Source of the DNA: Xanthomarina spongicola
Lineage (GTDB): Bacteria > Bacteroidota > Bacteroidia > Flavobacteriales > Flavobacteriaceae
Length of the DNA: 64,000 nucleotides
Direction: 5' to 3'
Assembly (NCBI RefSeq): GCF_003148645.1
Contig: NZ_QGGP01000001.1
Location: forward strand, 806,001-870,000
Below, piece after piece: positions 9,536-18,230 of this stretch (position 1 is its first letter; each line of letters starts with the position of its first letter). Position numbers and translations under genes: made by a program. The notes beneath the pieces were generated by a model, which worked only from the letters and a program-made list of their open reading frames with translations, did no database searches and was not told the DNA's origin.

Positions 9536-9862
9536 ATGGATATAAAAAACGCACAATTAATAGTAGATACATGGATTAAAGAACATGGTGTACGTTATTT
9601 TAACGAATTAACAAACATGGCTCAATTAACCGAAGAAGTGGGAGAAGTTGCCCGAATTATAGCCAGACGTTATGGAGAACAAAGCGAAAAAGAAAGTGAT
9701 AAAGACAAAGATTTAGGAGAAGAATTAGCAGATGTTGTTTTTGTAGTATTATGTCTTGCCAACCAAACAGGAATCGATTTGCAAACGGCTTTCGATAAAA
9801 AAATGGAAAAAAAAACCAAACGCGATCACGATAGACATCATAATAACGAAAAGCTTAAATAA
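9536..9862 (+). CDS. MazG-like nucleotide pyrophosphohydrolase
   Basis: Small all-alpha NTP pyrophosphatase of 108 residues. The Mg-binding pattern ExxE...ExxD is visible as E34/E37 and E63/D66. Members hydrolyse (d)NTPs to monophosphates, often for housekeeping of the nucleotide pool; the exact substrate cannot be read. Highly charged C-terminus. It starts two bases after the transglutaminase-like gene and is followed by a terminator hairpin. Confidence 0.88.
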   Translation: MDIKNAQLIVDTWIKEHGVRYFNELTNMAQLTEEVGEVARIIARRYGEQSEKESDKDKDLGEELADVVFVVLCLANQTGIDLQTAFDKKMEKKTKRDHDRHHNNEKLK

Positions 9863-9865
9863 TAA

Positions 9866-9892
9866 ATTCCTTAAAAAGAAGGAATCTTTTTT
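9866..9892 (+). terminator. hairpin with T-run between the mazG-like gene and aroA
   Basis: A 7-bp stem (9866-9872 with 9879-9885) is followed by CTTTTTT. It ends only three bases before the aroA ATG, leaving no room for a separate promoter, so it probably acts as a partial terminator or attenuator, and its right arm carries the only purine-rich stretch (GGAA) near the start. Confidence 0.65.
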
Positions 9893-9895
9893 AAA

Positions 9896-11131
9896 ATGAA
9901 CATTCAGCTTAATAAATCTACTTTAAATAAACAATCAACAATCAACATTACAGGTTCTAAAAGTGAGTCTAACAGGTTGTTGTTATTGCAAGCTTTATAT
10001 CCAAATATCGAGATAGAAAACCTCTCAAATTCTGATGATTCACAAGTCATGTCTAAAGCCTTGTCGTCTTCATCAGAGATTATTGATGTTCATCATGCTG
10101 GAACAGCTATGCGCTTCTTAACTGCCTATTTTGCTACACAAGCAGGACGAGAAGTAGTTTTAACTGGTTCCGATAGAATGAAACAACGTCCAATAAAAAT
10201 ATTGATAGATGCCCTTAAAAGCTTAGGAGCAGAGATTTCATATTTAGAATCAGAAGGTTTTCCTCCATTAAAAATTACAGGAAAAAAATTGACCAAAAAT
10301 AGTGTGACTTTAAAAGCCAATGTAAGTAGTCAATATATTTCTGCTTTATTACTTATTGCTCCAAAATTAAAACATGGTTTAGAATTAACTCTTGATGGAA
10401 AGGTAACATCTATTCCATATATCAAAATGACCTTAAGTTTATTGAAACAAGTAGGAATAGAAACTTCTTTTAATGGAAACGTTATTAAAGTTAATCAGCA
10501 ATCAAGTATCAAAAATCAAAGATTGATAATTGAAAGCGATTGGTCGTCTGCTTCCTATTACTATAGTCTTGTAGCATTAAGTGAAGTTGGAACAATAGTT
10601 AACTTATCTTCATATAAAGAAAACTCTTTGCAAGGAGATTCTGTTTTAGCAGACATTTATAAGATGTTTGGTGTTGAAACAACTTATCTTAATAATAGCA
10701 TTATACTTCAAAAATCAGAAACAGTTAATCGTCAAACATTAATAGAATTAGACTTATCCAATGCTCCAGATATTGCACAAACTATTGCAGTAACATGTTT
10801 TGCTTTAGGACTTGAATGCAAACTAACTGGACTTCATACATTAAAAATTAAAGAGACAGATAGACTTTTAGCTCTTAAAATAGAAATTGAGAAATTAGGA
10901 GGCGAAGTTTCTGTTTCAGAAGATAGTTTATTGTTAGAAGCCTCAAAAGCAATAAAATCTCAAGTAGCAATTGATACTTATAACGACCATAGAATGGCTA
11001 TGGCTTTTGCACCATTAGCCTTAAAGACTTCAATAGGAATCAACGATGCCGAAGTAGTTTCAAAATCATATCCTTCGTTTTGGGAAGATTTAAAAAACAT
11101 AGGATTTCAAATTATACCAAATGATTTTTAA
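9896..11131 (+). CDS. aroA: 3-phosphoshikimate 1-carboxyvinyltransferase (EPSP synthase)
   Basis: Transfers the enolpyruvyl group of PEP to shikimate-3-phosphate, the sixth shikimate step. Of 411 residues, slightly short for the family. Recognisable blocks are GSKSESNR near the N-terminus, AGTAMRF, GSDRMKQRP, SSQY, DLSNAPD, LKIKETDR and YNDHRMAMA near the C-terminus, together covering both half-barrels and the PEP and S3P sites. It stands 6 kb from the Phe/Tyr operon and behind a terminator-like hairpin, so its expression is likely set separately. Confidence 0.95.
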   Translation: MNIQLNKSTLNKQSTINITGSKSESNRLLLLQALYPNIEIENLSNSDDSQVMSKALSSSSEIIDVHHAGTAMRFLTAYFATQAGREVVLTGSDRMKQRPIKILIDALKSLGAEISYLESEGFPPLKITGKKLTKNSVTLKANVSSQYISALLLIAPKLKHGLELTLDGKVTSIPYIKMTLSLLKQVGIETSFNGNVIKVNQQSSIKNQRLIIESDWSSASYYYSLVALSEVGTIVNLSSYKENSLQGDSVLADIYKMFGVETTYLNNSIILQKSETVNRQTLIELDLSNAPDIAQTIAVTCFALGLECKLTGLHTLKIKETDRLLALKIEIEKLGGEVSVSEDSLLLEASKAIKSQVAIDTYNDHRMAMAFAPLALKTSIGINDAEVVSKSYPSFWEDLKNIGFQIIPNDF

Positions 11132-11148
11132 AATAACTACCTAAATAC

Positions 11149-11180
11149 TTGACAACGCCTACTTTCAGATTGTATATTTG
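11149..11180 (+). promoter_or_regulatory. sigma-A promoter for queA
   Basis: TTG (11149-11151), 21 bases, then TATATTTG (11173-11180), a perfect -7 box. The expected leader is about 50 bases to the ATG at 11235. Confidence 0.7.
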
Positions 11181-11234
11181 CAACCTTTACAAAAATAAAC
11201 ACTTTCATTTTAACATAAAAACTGATAGACACAC

Positions 11235-12284
11235 ATGAAATTATCACATTTTAGTTTTGACCTTCCAGAAGAATTATTAGCAGAGTATCCATCAGAACAT
11301 AGGGACGAATCTCGTTTAATGGTTTTAAATCGCGAAAAGCAAACCATTGAACATAAAATGTTTAAAGATCTTATAGATTATTTCGATAAGGACGATGTAA
11401 TGATTCTAAATAATACGAAAGTATTTCCTGCAAGACTTTTTGGAAACAAAGAAAAAACTGGAGCAAGAATTGAAGTGTTTTTATTAAGAGAATTAAACGA
11501 AGAGCAACGTCTTTGGGATGTGCTTGTAGATCCAGCTAGAAAAATAAGAATTGGAAACAAACTATATTTTGGAGAAGGAGAATCTTTAGTAGCAGAAGTA
11601 ATCGATAATACAACCTCTAGAGGTAGAACCTTACGTTTCTTATACGATGGATCTTATAGAGATTTCCGTATGAAACTTCAGGAACTTGGAGAAACACCAC
11701 TTCCTAAGTACATAAAAAGAGATGTAGAACCAGAAGATGAAGAACGCTACCAAACTATTTATGCAAAAAATGAAGGAGCTGTAGCTGCTCCAACTGCAGG
11801 ATTACATTTCTCTAAACACTTATTAAAACGTTTAGAAATTAAAGGAATCAATTTTGCCGAAGTAACATTACATGTAGGTTTAGGTACTTTTAACCCAGTT
11901 GAGGTTGAAGATTTATCTAAACATAAAATGGATAGTGAAGAAATTATTATTAAAAAAGACGCTGTCGATATTATTAATACTGGAATTAAAACAAAAAGGC
12001 GTGTTTGTGCTGTTGGAACTACAGCCATGAGATCTATAGAAAGTGCAGTGTCTTCAAGTGGTACTTTAAATGAATTTGATGGTTGGTCTAATAAATTTAT
12101 TTTTCCTCCTTACGATTTTAGTATAGCAAATTGCATGATTACTAATTTTCATACACCAAAATCAACGTTGTTAATGATGGCTTCAGCATTTGCTGGACAC
12201 GATTTCATTAAAAAAGCATACGATGAAGCAATAAAAGAAAAATATAAATTCTACAGTTATGGTGATGCCATGCTTATTATCTAG
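11235..12284 (+). CDS. queA: S-adenosylmethionine:tRNA ribosyltransferase-isomerase
   Basis: Penultimate step of queuosine synthesis: adds and rearranges the ribose of SAM onto preQ1 in tRNA to give epoxyqueuosine. The 349-residue protein shows the family blocks [13 protein letters not shown] near residue 60 and APTAGLHF in the middle; the length is normal. No other queuosine gene lies nearby. It has its own promoter and ends at a strong terminator. Confidence 0.96.
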   Translation: MKLSHFSFDLPEELLAEYPSEHRDESRLMVLNREKQTIEHKMFKDLIDYFDKDDVMILNNTKVFPARLFGNKEKTGARIEVFLLRELNEEQRLWDVLVDPARKIRIGNKLYFGEGESLVAEVIDNTTSRGRTLRFLYDGSYRDFRMKLQELGETPLPKYIKRDVEPEDEERYQTIYAKNEGAVAAPTAGLHFSKHLLKRLEIKGINFAEVTLHVGLGTFNPVEVEDLSKHKMDSEEIIIKKDAVDIINTGIKTKRRVCAVGTTAMRSIESAVSSSGTLNEFDGWSNKFIFPPYDFSIANCMITNFHTPKSTLLMMASAFAGHDFIKKAYDEAIKEKYKFYSYGDAMLII

Positions 12285-12352
12285 TCCTCAACTTGATTAA
12301 GAATCTCAAAAATTGTATCTAGATTTTAAATACAAACTAAAAACAATTATTA

Positions 12353-12378
12353 GCCTCTTTTTTTAGAGGCTTTTTTTT
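12353..12378 (+). terminator. intrinsic terminator after queA
   Basis: Stem GCCTCT / AGAGGC with a six-T loop, followed by eight T. The remaining part of the gap, 12379-12530, shows no gene, tRNA or repeat that I recognise; it is slightly richer in GC than its surroundings. Confidence 0.9.
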
Positions 12379-12533
12379 GCATTACCCAAAAGGGTCGCAC
12401 TTTCACTACTCGCTTTTTTATGTTGCATAGGCGCAACAACAAAAAAAGAGCTCAAACATGCGTTCAATTGCTAATGCGTATTTCACGCAACCATTACCTT
12501 GTCCCTAATTCCTTTTTACTAATCCCTTTTTCT

Positions 12534-12541
12534 TACTTTTG
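12534..12541 (+). promoter_or_regulatory. -7 box of rlmN, short leader
   Basis: TACTTTTG is a perfect TAnnTTTG box whose last base is seven bases before the rlmN ATG, so the message would begin a few bases from the start codon. Confidence 0.55.
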
Positions 12542-12548
12542 CAAATAC

Positions 12549-13589
12549 ATGGAAACAAAAAAGAAAGACATACGTGCATTAACAAAAGACCAACTTCGAG
12601 AATTCTTTGTCAAAGAAGGAGATAAGGCTTTTCGAGGGAATCAGGTTTACGAGTGGTTGTGGAGTAAAGGAGCTCATACTTTTGAAGATATGACAAACAT
12701 ATCTTTAGAAACAAGGCAAATGCTGCAAGACAACTTTGTTATCAATCATATTCATGTAGATACCATGCAAAAAAGTAAAGATGGTACTATTAAAAATGCA
12801 GTGCGTTTACATGATGGTTTAATAGTCGAATCTGTATTAATTCCTACTAAATCAAGAACAACAGCTTGTGTTTCCAGTCAAGTAGGTTGTAGTTTAGATT
12901 GCAGGTTTTGCGCTACATCTCGATTAAAACGTATGCGTAATTTAAATCCAGACGAAATTTTCGATCAGGTTGTTGCTATAGATAGAGAGAGCAGATTGTA
13001 TCACGATAGACCTTTGAGTAATATTGTGTTTATGGGAATGGGAGAGCCACTAATGAATTATAATAATGTTTTAAAGGCGATAGATAAAATCACGTCAGAC
13101 GAAGGCTTAGGCATGTCGCCAAAACGTATTGTGGTTTCTACATCTGGAGTTCCAAAAATGATTAAAAAAATGGCTGATGATGACGTAAAATTTAAACTAG
13201 CCGTTTCGCTTCATTCTGCAATAGATGAGGTTAGAACATCTATCATGCCTTTTAACGAAAACTTTCCATTAGCCGATTTACGAGAAGCTCTAGAATATTG
13301 GTATGCCAAAACAAAAAATAGAATTACTTATGAGTATGTGGTTTGGAAAGACATTAACGACAAAAAGAAAGATGTGGATGCCTTGATTGCTTTTTGCAAA
13401 TTCGCACCAAGCAAGGTTAATTTAATTGAATACAATCCAATTGATGATGGCGAATTTCAACAAGCAAACTCTCAAGCAATAGATATGTATGTGTCTATGC
13501 TTGAAGCTAAAAATATTACTGTAACCGTAAGACGTTCCAGAGGAAAAGATATTGATGCTGCATGTGGACAATTGGCTAATAAAAGCTAA
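12549..13589 (+). CDS. rlmN: dual-specificity rRNA/tRNA adenine-C2 methyltransferase
   Basis: Radical-SAM enzyme that methylates C2 of A2503 in 23S rRNA and A37 of some tRNAs. In this 346-residue form the cluster ligands are C114, C118 and C121, and the two mechanistic cysteines correspond to C107 and C339. GMGEPLMN binds SAM. The ATG at 12549 is chosen because the family's N-terminus starts there and a promoter box lies just before it; the open frame reaches back to 12420 but that part is not protein-like. Confidence 0.95.
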   Translation: METKKKDIRALTKDQLREFFVKEGDKAFRGNQVYEWLWSKGAHTFEDMTNISLETRQMLQDNFVINHIHVDTMQKSKDGTIKNAVRLHDGLIVESVLIPTKSRTTACVSSQVGCSLDCRFCATSRLKRMRNLNPDEIFDQVVAIDRESRLYHDRPLSNIVFMGMGEPLMNYNNVLKAIDKITSDEGLGMSPKRIVVSTSGVPKMIKKMADDDVKFKLAVSLHSAIDEVRTSIMPFNENFPLADLREALEYWYAKTKNRITYEYVVWKDINDKKKDVDALIAFCKFAPSKVNLIEYNPIDDGEFQQANSQAIDMYVSMLEAKNITVTVRRSRGKDIDAACGQLANKS

Positions 13590-13590
13590 A

Positions 13591-13617
13591 AAAAAGACTG
13601 CCTGATAGGCAGTCTTA
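13591..13617. terminator. bidirectional terminator between rlmN and the T9SS cargo gene
   Basis: A 9-bp stem with a five-base loop (13594-13616). On the minus strand it is followed by an eight-base U-run and serves the convergent gene well; on the plus strand the tail is UUAAUAU. Confidence 0.85.
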
Positions 13618-13641
13618 ATATATTTTTAATTAATACTATAC

Positions 13642-14460
13642 TTAAAAAGCAATTTTCTTTCTAAAAACAGCATTAGTTAATGGGTTAGAAATTTCAATAA
13701 TATATACACCAGAAGCTAAACTTGTAGCATCAATTGTATGAGTTTTATTAGAAGTTTTTCCCTCTAAAAGCTGCTGTCCAGTTAATGAAATTAGTTTATA
13801 ATTCACTTCATCATTTACATTGTAAATAGAAATATACTGATTATTACAACCAATTTTATAAACATTTGGTTCTGTAAATTCTTCAATGCTTAAAGTTTCA
13901 GCTGATACAGTTACATCATCGACAGATAAAAAATCTTGATCCACACAATCCCAATGTCTAAAAGCAACATAAACTACAGGCTCTCCAGCCATAGCAGAGA
14001 TGTCAAAAAGGTGAGGAGTAGGTGTTCCAGTATTTCCTGCATCGCCTAAAGTTTCTGTAAGAGTTACTGCAGAGTTAACTAAAACACTAATATCATTAGT
14101 TGTACCAACATAAATGCTGTATTTTTCTTCATCCCAAGATGCTGCTGCAACTTGAGTAATGTATTCTAGAGTTATTAAACCAGAAGCTTCTGATAAATCA
14201 ATGCTTGGTGAAACAGCCCAATTGTCTGGTGTTAATGGACTTCCTAACCAAGATCTAGAAATTAAAGATACTGGTGTAACAGGACTACCTCCTGAATCAT
14301 TGATGACAAATTGATCTCCCCAATTATTAGTATCACCATCACTATCAGTTAGTGTCCAATCAGATATATCTTCATCGTTAAAATCATCAGACCACACAAC
14401 AGTTTGTGCTTGGGTTGTGAATGCTAAAAGCAGAATAAAAAGTAAAGTAATTTTTTTCAT
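13642..14460 (-). CDS. secreted cleaved-adhesin-like protein with T9SS sorting domain
   Basis: 272 residues: signal peptide ending near AQT, then a choice-of-anchor-J / cleaved-adhesin-like beta-sandwich (about 22-190) beginning with the typical DDFND...DWT pattern, then a type A sorting domain (about 198-272) with the SLTGQ and LASGVYIIEI blocks and the terminal basic KKI. It should be exported by Sec, moved over the outer membrane by the type IX system and trimmed by the sortase. Ligand unknown. It stands alone on the minus strand. Confidence 0.85.
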   Translation of the reverse strand: MKKITLLFILLLAFTTQAQTVVWSDDFNDEDISDWTLTDSDGDTNNWGDQFVINDSGGSPVTPVSLISRSWLGSPLTPDNWAVSPSIDLSEASGLITLEYITQVAAASWDEEKYSIYVGTTNDISVLVNSAVTLTETLGDAGNTGTPTPHLFDISAMAGEPVVYVAFRHWDCVDQDFLSVDDVTVSAETLSIEEFTEPNVYKIGCNNQYISIYNVNDEVNYKLISLTGQQLLEGKTSNKTHTIDATSLASGVYIIEISNPLTNAVFRKKIAF

Positions 14461-14596
14461 AAATATTGATTTTAATGGTTACTATATTATTAAAAATACG
14501 AATTATTTTCTAAAAATGGTTGAAGAATTAGTTAAAATAGTAAATGACAAGCTTTTTTATTAGGTTTGTTACTTTAATAATGCATTCTCATTTCAT

Positions 14597-15574
14597 TTGA
14601 AAATAGTAGAACAAATAAAACAGCCAATCGAATACGAAATGGAACTTTTTGAACAGAAGTTTCAGCTTTCTATGTCTTCAAAAGTAGCTCTACTAAACCG
14701 TATTACGCATTATATTGTTAATAGAAAAGGCAAACAAATGCGACCAATGTTTGTGTTTTTAGTTTCTAAAATGGTCTCAAATGGCGAAATTAGCGAACGT
14801 ACGTATCGAGGTGCTTCTGTTATAGAGTTAATACATACAGCCACTTTAGTGCATGATGATGTGGTTGATGAAAGCAACAGACGTCGAGGTTTTTTCTCTA
14901 TCAATGCGCTTTGGAAAAACAAGATTGCTGTTTTGGTAGGGGATTATCTACTTTCTAAAGGTTTACTTCTTTCTATTGATAACAACGATTTCGATTTACT
15001 AAAAATTATCTCTATTGCAGTTAGAGAAATGAGTGAAGGCGAATTACTTCAAATTGAAAAAGCCAGAAAATTAGACATTACTGAAGACGTTTATTACGAA
15101 ATAATACGTCAAAAAACAGCAACGCTTATTGCTGCTTGTTGTAGTCTAGGCGCAGCTTCTGTAAAACCAGAATCTGAACATGTAGAACGTATGCGAAAAT
15201 TTGGAGAACTTATAGGTATGGCTTTTCAAATTAAAGACGATTTGTTCGATTATGGGAACGAGGCTATTGGTAAACCTACAGGAATAGATATTAAAGAACA
15301 AAAAATGACCTTGCCTTTAATTTATGTACTAAACCAAGCAGATAAAAAAGACAAACGCTGGCTAATTAACTCTATTAAAAATAAAAATCGAGATAAAAAA
15401 CGTGTGTCTGAAGTTATTAGTTATGTGAAACAAAATGGTGGCTTGGATTACGCAGTTTCTAAAATGAAGGAATTTCAAGAAGAAGCCCTACAAATTCTTC
15501 AGATCTATCCAGAATCTACATATAAAACATCTCTTGTGTTGATGGTTAATTATGTGATTGATAGAAAAAAGTAA
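14597..15574 (+). CDS. trans-polyprenyl diphosphate synthase
   Basis: Head-to-tail prenyl elongation, probably the long-chain enzyme for menaquinone side chains. Of 325 residues, the first Asp-rich motif is D87-D-V-V-D91 and the second D214-D-L-F-D218; RKGKQMRP (43-50) is the diphosphate-binding arginine region. A TTG start at 14597 is accepted because the flavobacterial family begins with this KIVEQI segment; the next Met is 14 residues in. A TTCATTTG sequence overlaps the start, so a promoter there is possible but uncertain. Confidence 0.88.
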   Translation: MKIVEQIKQPIEYEMELFEQKFQLSMSSKVALLNRITHYIVNRKGKQMRPMFVFLVSKMVSNGEISERTYRGASVIELIHTATLVHDDVVDESNRRRGFFSINALWKNKIAVLVGDYLLSKGLLLSIDNNDFDLLKIISIAVREMSEGELLQIEKARKLDITEDVYYEIIRQKTATLIAACCSLGAASVKPESEHVERMRKFGELIGMAFQIKDDLFDYGNEAIGKPTGIDIKEQKMTLPLIYVLNQADKKDKRWLINSIKNKNRDKKRVSEVISYVKQNGGLDYAVSKMKEFQEEALQILQIYPESTYKTSLVLMVNYVIDRKK

Positions 15575-15646
15575 ATTCTAACACATACATTTACAGATAT
15601 TTAAATTCAATAAAACATTCTTTTATAAAAATAAACCTATTAGTCA

Positions 15647-15676
15647 GGCAACCTTTAGCAAGATTTTTTCGTCTTT
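15647..15676 (+). promoter_or_regulatory. ECF-type promoter in front of the sigma factor gene
   Basis: GGCAACCTTT (15647-15656) resembles the AAC-containing -35 of ECF sigma factors and CGTCTTT (15670-15676) the CGTC -10; there are 16 bases between AACC and CGTC. It is unlike the TAnnTTTG boxes elsewhere in this window and lies 30 bases before the GTG, so self-activation is likely. Confidence 0.6.
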
Positions 15677-15705
15677 ATAAATAGAAGCAGAACAAATCCC
15701 TTTAA

Positions 15706-16269
15706 GTGAAAGTTATACAACTCCACAAAAACGAAACTGTGCTTATAAAAAAAGCAATAAAAAACAATCGTGAAGCGCAACACGTTTTGTTTGAACTGCA
15801 TGCACCTAAAATGTTGAGTATTTGTAGATATTATATTAAAGATGTTCAACATGCCGAAGAAGCTATGTTAAACGGTTTTTTTAAGGTGTTTAAATACCTT
15901 AAAAATTATAAAGCTGAAGGAAGTTTTGAAGGTTGGATTAGACGTATTATGGTTCGAGAATCTATTTCGTTTTTAAGACAACAGAAGCACATTGAATTTT
16001 CGGTAGAAAAGATTGAAGAATCAAACGATTTTTCAAATCAAATAAATACCGAAATTGAAGTAGCCGAAATCCAGAAGTTAATAGATGGTTTGCCAGAAGG
16101 CTACAAAATGGTATTTGTAATGTATGCCATAGAAGGTTACAAACATGCTGAAATTGCAGAACTTTTACAGATAACAGAAGGGACTTCTAAATCGCAATTA
16201 TTTAAAGCAAGAAAATTGTTGCAAGAATTGATTAATAAACAAAACAATACAAGTTATGGCTCCAATTAA
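15706..16269 (+). CDS. ECF-type RNA polymerase sigma factor
   Basis: 187 residues with a sigma-2 region at about 25-95 (FxKVFKYLKNY...FEGWIRRIMVRE) and a sigma-4 helix-turn-helix at about 125-180 (LPEGYKMVFVMYAIEGYKHAEIA...GTSKSQLFKARK). The GTG start is set by family alignment. It overlaps the next gene by 14 bases; that gene encodes a one-TM protein in the usual place of an anti-sigma factor. The stimulus is unknown. Confidence 0.9.
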   Translation: MKVIQLHKNETVLIKKAIKNNREAQHVLFELHAPKMLSICRYYIKDVQHAEEAMLNGFFKVFKYLKNYKAEGSFEGWIRRIMVRESISFLRQQKHIEFSVEKIEESNDFSNQINTEIEVAEIQKLIDGLPEGYKMVFVMYAIEGYKHAEIAELLQITEGTSKSQLFKARKLLQELINKQNNTSYGSN

Positions 16270-16996
16270 ATTCGAGGAAAACATAAAAGAAAAGCTGGAA
16301 AAAAGAACTCTCCAGCCATCAGGTCAAGCTTGGAATTCCCTTTCTGATAGATTGGATGTAGATGCTAAAAACACACCCAATAAAACTATTTGGTTCTTAG
16401 GTATTGCAGCAAGTTTGGTAGGAATTCTCTTTATGGTAAATATGTTTTTTAATACTTCTGAAACAAATAATCAAACACCTGTATTAGTAGAAACTGAAGC
16501 TAAAGAAATTGAAACAATTCAAAATAATATTGTAATAGAGTCAGAAGAGACATTAGTTAGTATTGAAGAAAAGAAAGTAGAAGTTGATAATATTTCAGAT
16601 GGAAAAATAGAATCTCATAAAACTAAAAAAGAATCAGTGGTTTCCAAAAATTCTCAAGCTAAAAACTCAAGTATAGCCCTAGAGAAAAACATTCAAGAAC
16701 CTGAAGAAATAATTAGCAATTCATTACTTGAAACACCATCAGTAGAAACAGAATTAGCACAATTAAAAACTCAAATAAACAAGAATCAAACAGAAACAGA
16801 TATTGATGCTTTACTAAAAAAAGCACAGCAAAATATTGCTGAAAAATCTCAAACAAAAACATATTCTATAGACGCAAATAAGTTGCTTCAAGACGTTGAA
16901 GAAGATATGGACGAGTCCTTTAGAGCAAAAGTTTTTGAAACAGTGAAAACAAATTACATAAAGGTAAAAACTGCAGTTGCCCAGCGTAATGATTAA
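16256..16996 (+). CDS. single-pass membrane protein, putative anti-sigma factor
   Basis: 246 residues: a short cytoplasmic N-terminus (about 1-43), one transmembrane helix at about 44-62, then a long charged, low-complexity periplasmic part rich in Glu, Lys, Asn and Thr. No family is recognised by sequence. Overlap with the ECF gene and this topology suggest that it holds the sigma factor at the membrane (inference). An enzyme-like domain is not visible. Confidence 0.7.
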   Translation: MAPIKFEENIKEKLEKRTLQPSGQAWNSLSDRLDVDAKNTPNKTIWFLGIAASLVGILFMVNMFFNTSETNNQTPVLVETEAKEIETIQNNIVIESEETLVSIEEKKVEVDNISDGKIESHKTKKESVVSKNSQAKNSSIALEKNIQEPEEIISNSLLETPSVETELAQLKTQINKNQTETDIDALLKKAQQNIAEKSQTKTYSIDANKLLQDVEEDMDESFRAKVFETVKTNYIKVKTAVAQRND

Positions 16997-17026
16997 CAAC
17001 ATTCATCAATAATAAAAACAATAGTT

Positions 17027-18109
17027 ATGCAAACAATCACTAAATATGTAGCACTTATAGTGCTAGCGTTATCTGTGCAATTTATCTCTGCACAAGAAAT
17101 ATCTAATAAAGATAAAATTGAAGCTCTTGAGGCACAAAAAGAGCAGGTAGTAACCCAAGAAAAAGAGTTGCTAAAAACAGAAGTAGAAGCTATAGACTTA
17201 CAATTAGATAATAACGAAATTACCCAAGATAAAGCAGATACTTTAAAAGAAGAATTAGCTACCAAACATGCACTAAATATAGAAAACAGGTTAGCTATTA
17301 TAGATAATAGAATTGCTCTTTTAGAACGAAATGAGCATGTGCCTTACGACACTGGAGCTAATTTAGAAGGTTTTACAATTATTCTTGGAAAAGATAAGGA
17401 TTCAGATGAATTTGATACTGGAAGCATATATATAGGACCACAGAAAAGAATTGAACCTAAAAAATACGATAGACGTACTACAAGCGACTTGGTTTTTGCC
17501 ATTGGGTTTAATAACGCCATTATTGAAGGGCAATCTCTTAACGATTCGCCATACAAACTTGGAGGTTCTGGATTTGTAGAATTAGGTTGGGCTTGGAAAA
17601 CAAGATTACTTAATAACTCTAATGCCATTCGTTTAAAATATGGTATTTCTTTTCAATGGAATAAATTAGATATAAAAGATAATCTGTATTTTCAAGAAGA
17701 AGATAATGTAGTCACTTTAGAAGAGTTTCCGTTAAACTTAGATAAATCGAAGTTTAGATCAACAAACTTGGTATTTCCTGTGCATTTTGAGTTTGGGCCT
17801 TCTAAGAAAATTGAAAAAGAAAATTATTTTAGATATTCAACCTACAAGAAGTTTAAAATAGGTGTTGGTGGTTATGGAGGTTTTGTGTTACAATCCATGC
17901 AGAAATTAAAGTATGATGATGCCAATGGCGATTTCCAAAAAGATAAAATTAAAGATTACAACACCAATAACTTTGTGTATGGATTGAGTTCTTATATTTC
18001 TTTTGGACATGTAGGAATTTATGCAAAATACGATTTATCGACCATTTTTAAAGATCAAGCTATAGACCAGAATAATATTTCTTTAGGTATTCGTTTCGAT
18101 ATGGATTAG
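17027..18109 (+). CDS. secreted protein with coiled coil and outer-membrane beta-barrel
   Basis: 360 residues: signal peptide ending at SAQ (about residue 22), a charged coiled coil at about 26-100 (repeated Glu/Lys/Leu heptads), then an aromatic, glycine-spaced beta-strand region to the C-terminus, whose last residues GIRFDMD look like a closing barrel strand. A barrel with a periplasmic coiled-coil stalk is my reading; no named family. It lies 30 bases after the putative anti-sigma gene, so it may be the envelope partner or target of that module. Confidence 0.7.
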   Translation: MQTITKYVALIVLALSVQFISAQEISNKDKIEALEAQKEQVVTQEKELLKTEVEAIDLQLDNNEITQDKADTLKEELATKHALNIENRLAIIDNRIALLERNEHVPYDTGANLEGFTIILGKDKDSDEFDTGSIYIGPQKRIEPKKYDRRTTSDLVFAIGFNNAIIEGQSLNDSPYKLGGSGFVELGWAWKTRLLNNSNAIRLKYGISFQWNKLDIKDNLYFQEEDNVVTLEEFPLNLDKSKFRSTNLVFPVHFEFGPSKKIEKENYFRYSTYKKFKIGVGGYGGFVLQSMQKLKYDDANGDFQKDKIKDYNTNNFVYGLSSYISFGHVGIYAKYDLSTIFKDQAIDQNNISLGIRFDMD

Positions 18110-18132
18110 TTTAAGTAGTTAATTTGAATTTT

Positions 18133-18163
18133 AAGGCTTCAATTTCTAAATTTGAAGCCTTTT
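18133..18163 (+). terminator. intrinsic terminator after the ECF operon
   Basis: GGCTTCAA pairs with TTGAAGCC (18135-18142 and 18152-18159), followed by TTTT. Confidence 0.8.
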
Positions 18164-18230
18164 CTATTTGTATTTTATTACTTTTACCATTCGATGTAAA
18201 TTGTATTTCCAAAACCACTAATTTTTTAAA

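Noticed and set aside
12379-12530. Possible tRNA, small gene or transposon remnant between queA and rlmN
   Set aside because: No cloverleaf, no terminal repeats and no plausible reading frame with a start; the in-frame extension of rlmN from 12420 has an unnatural composition.
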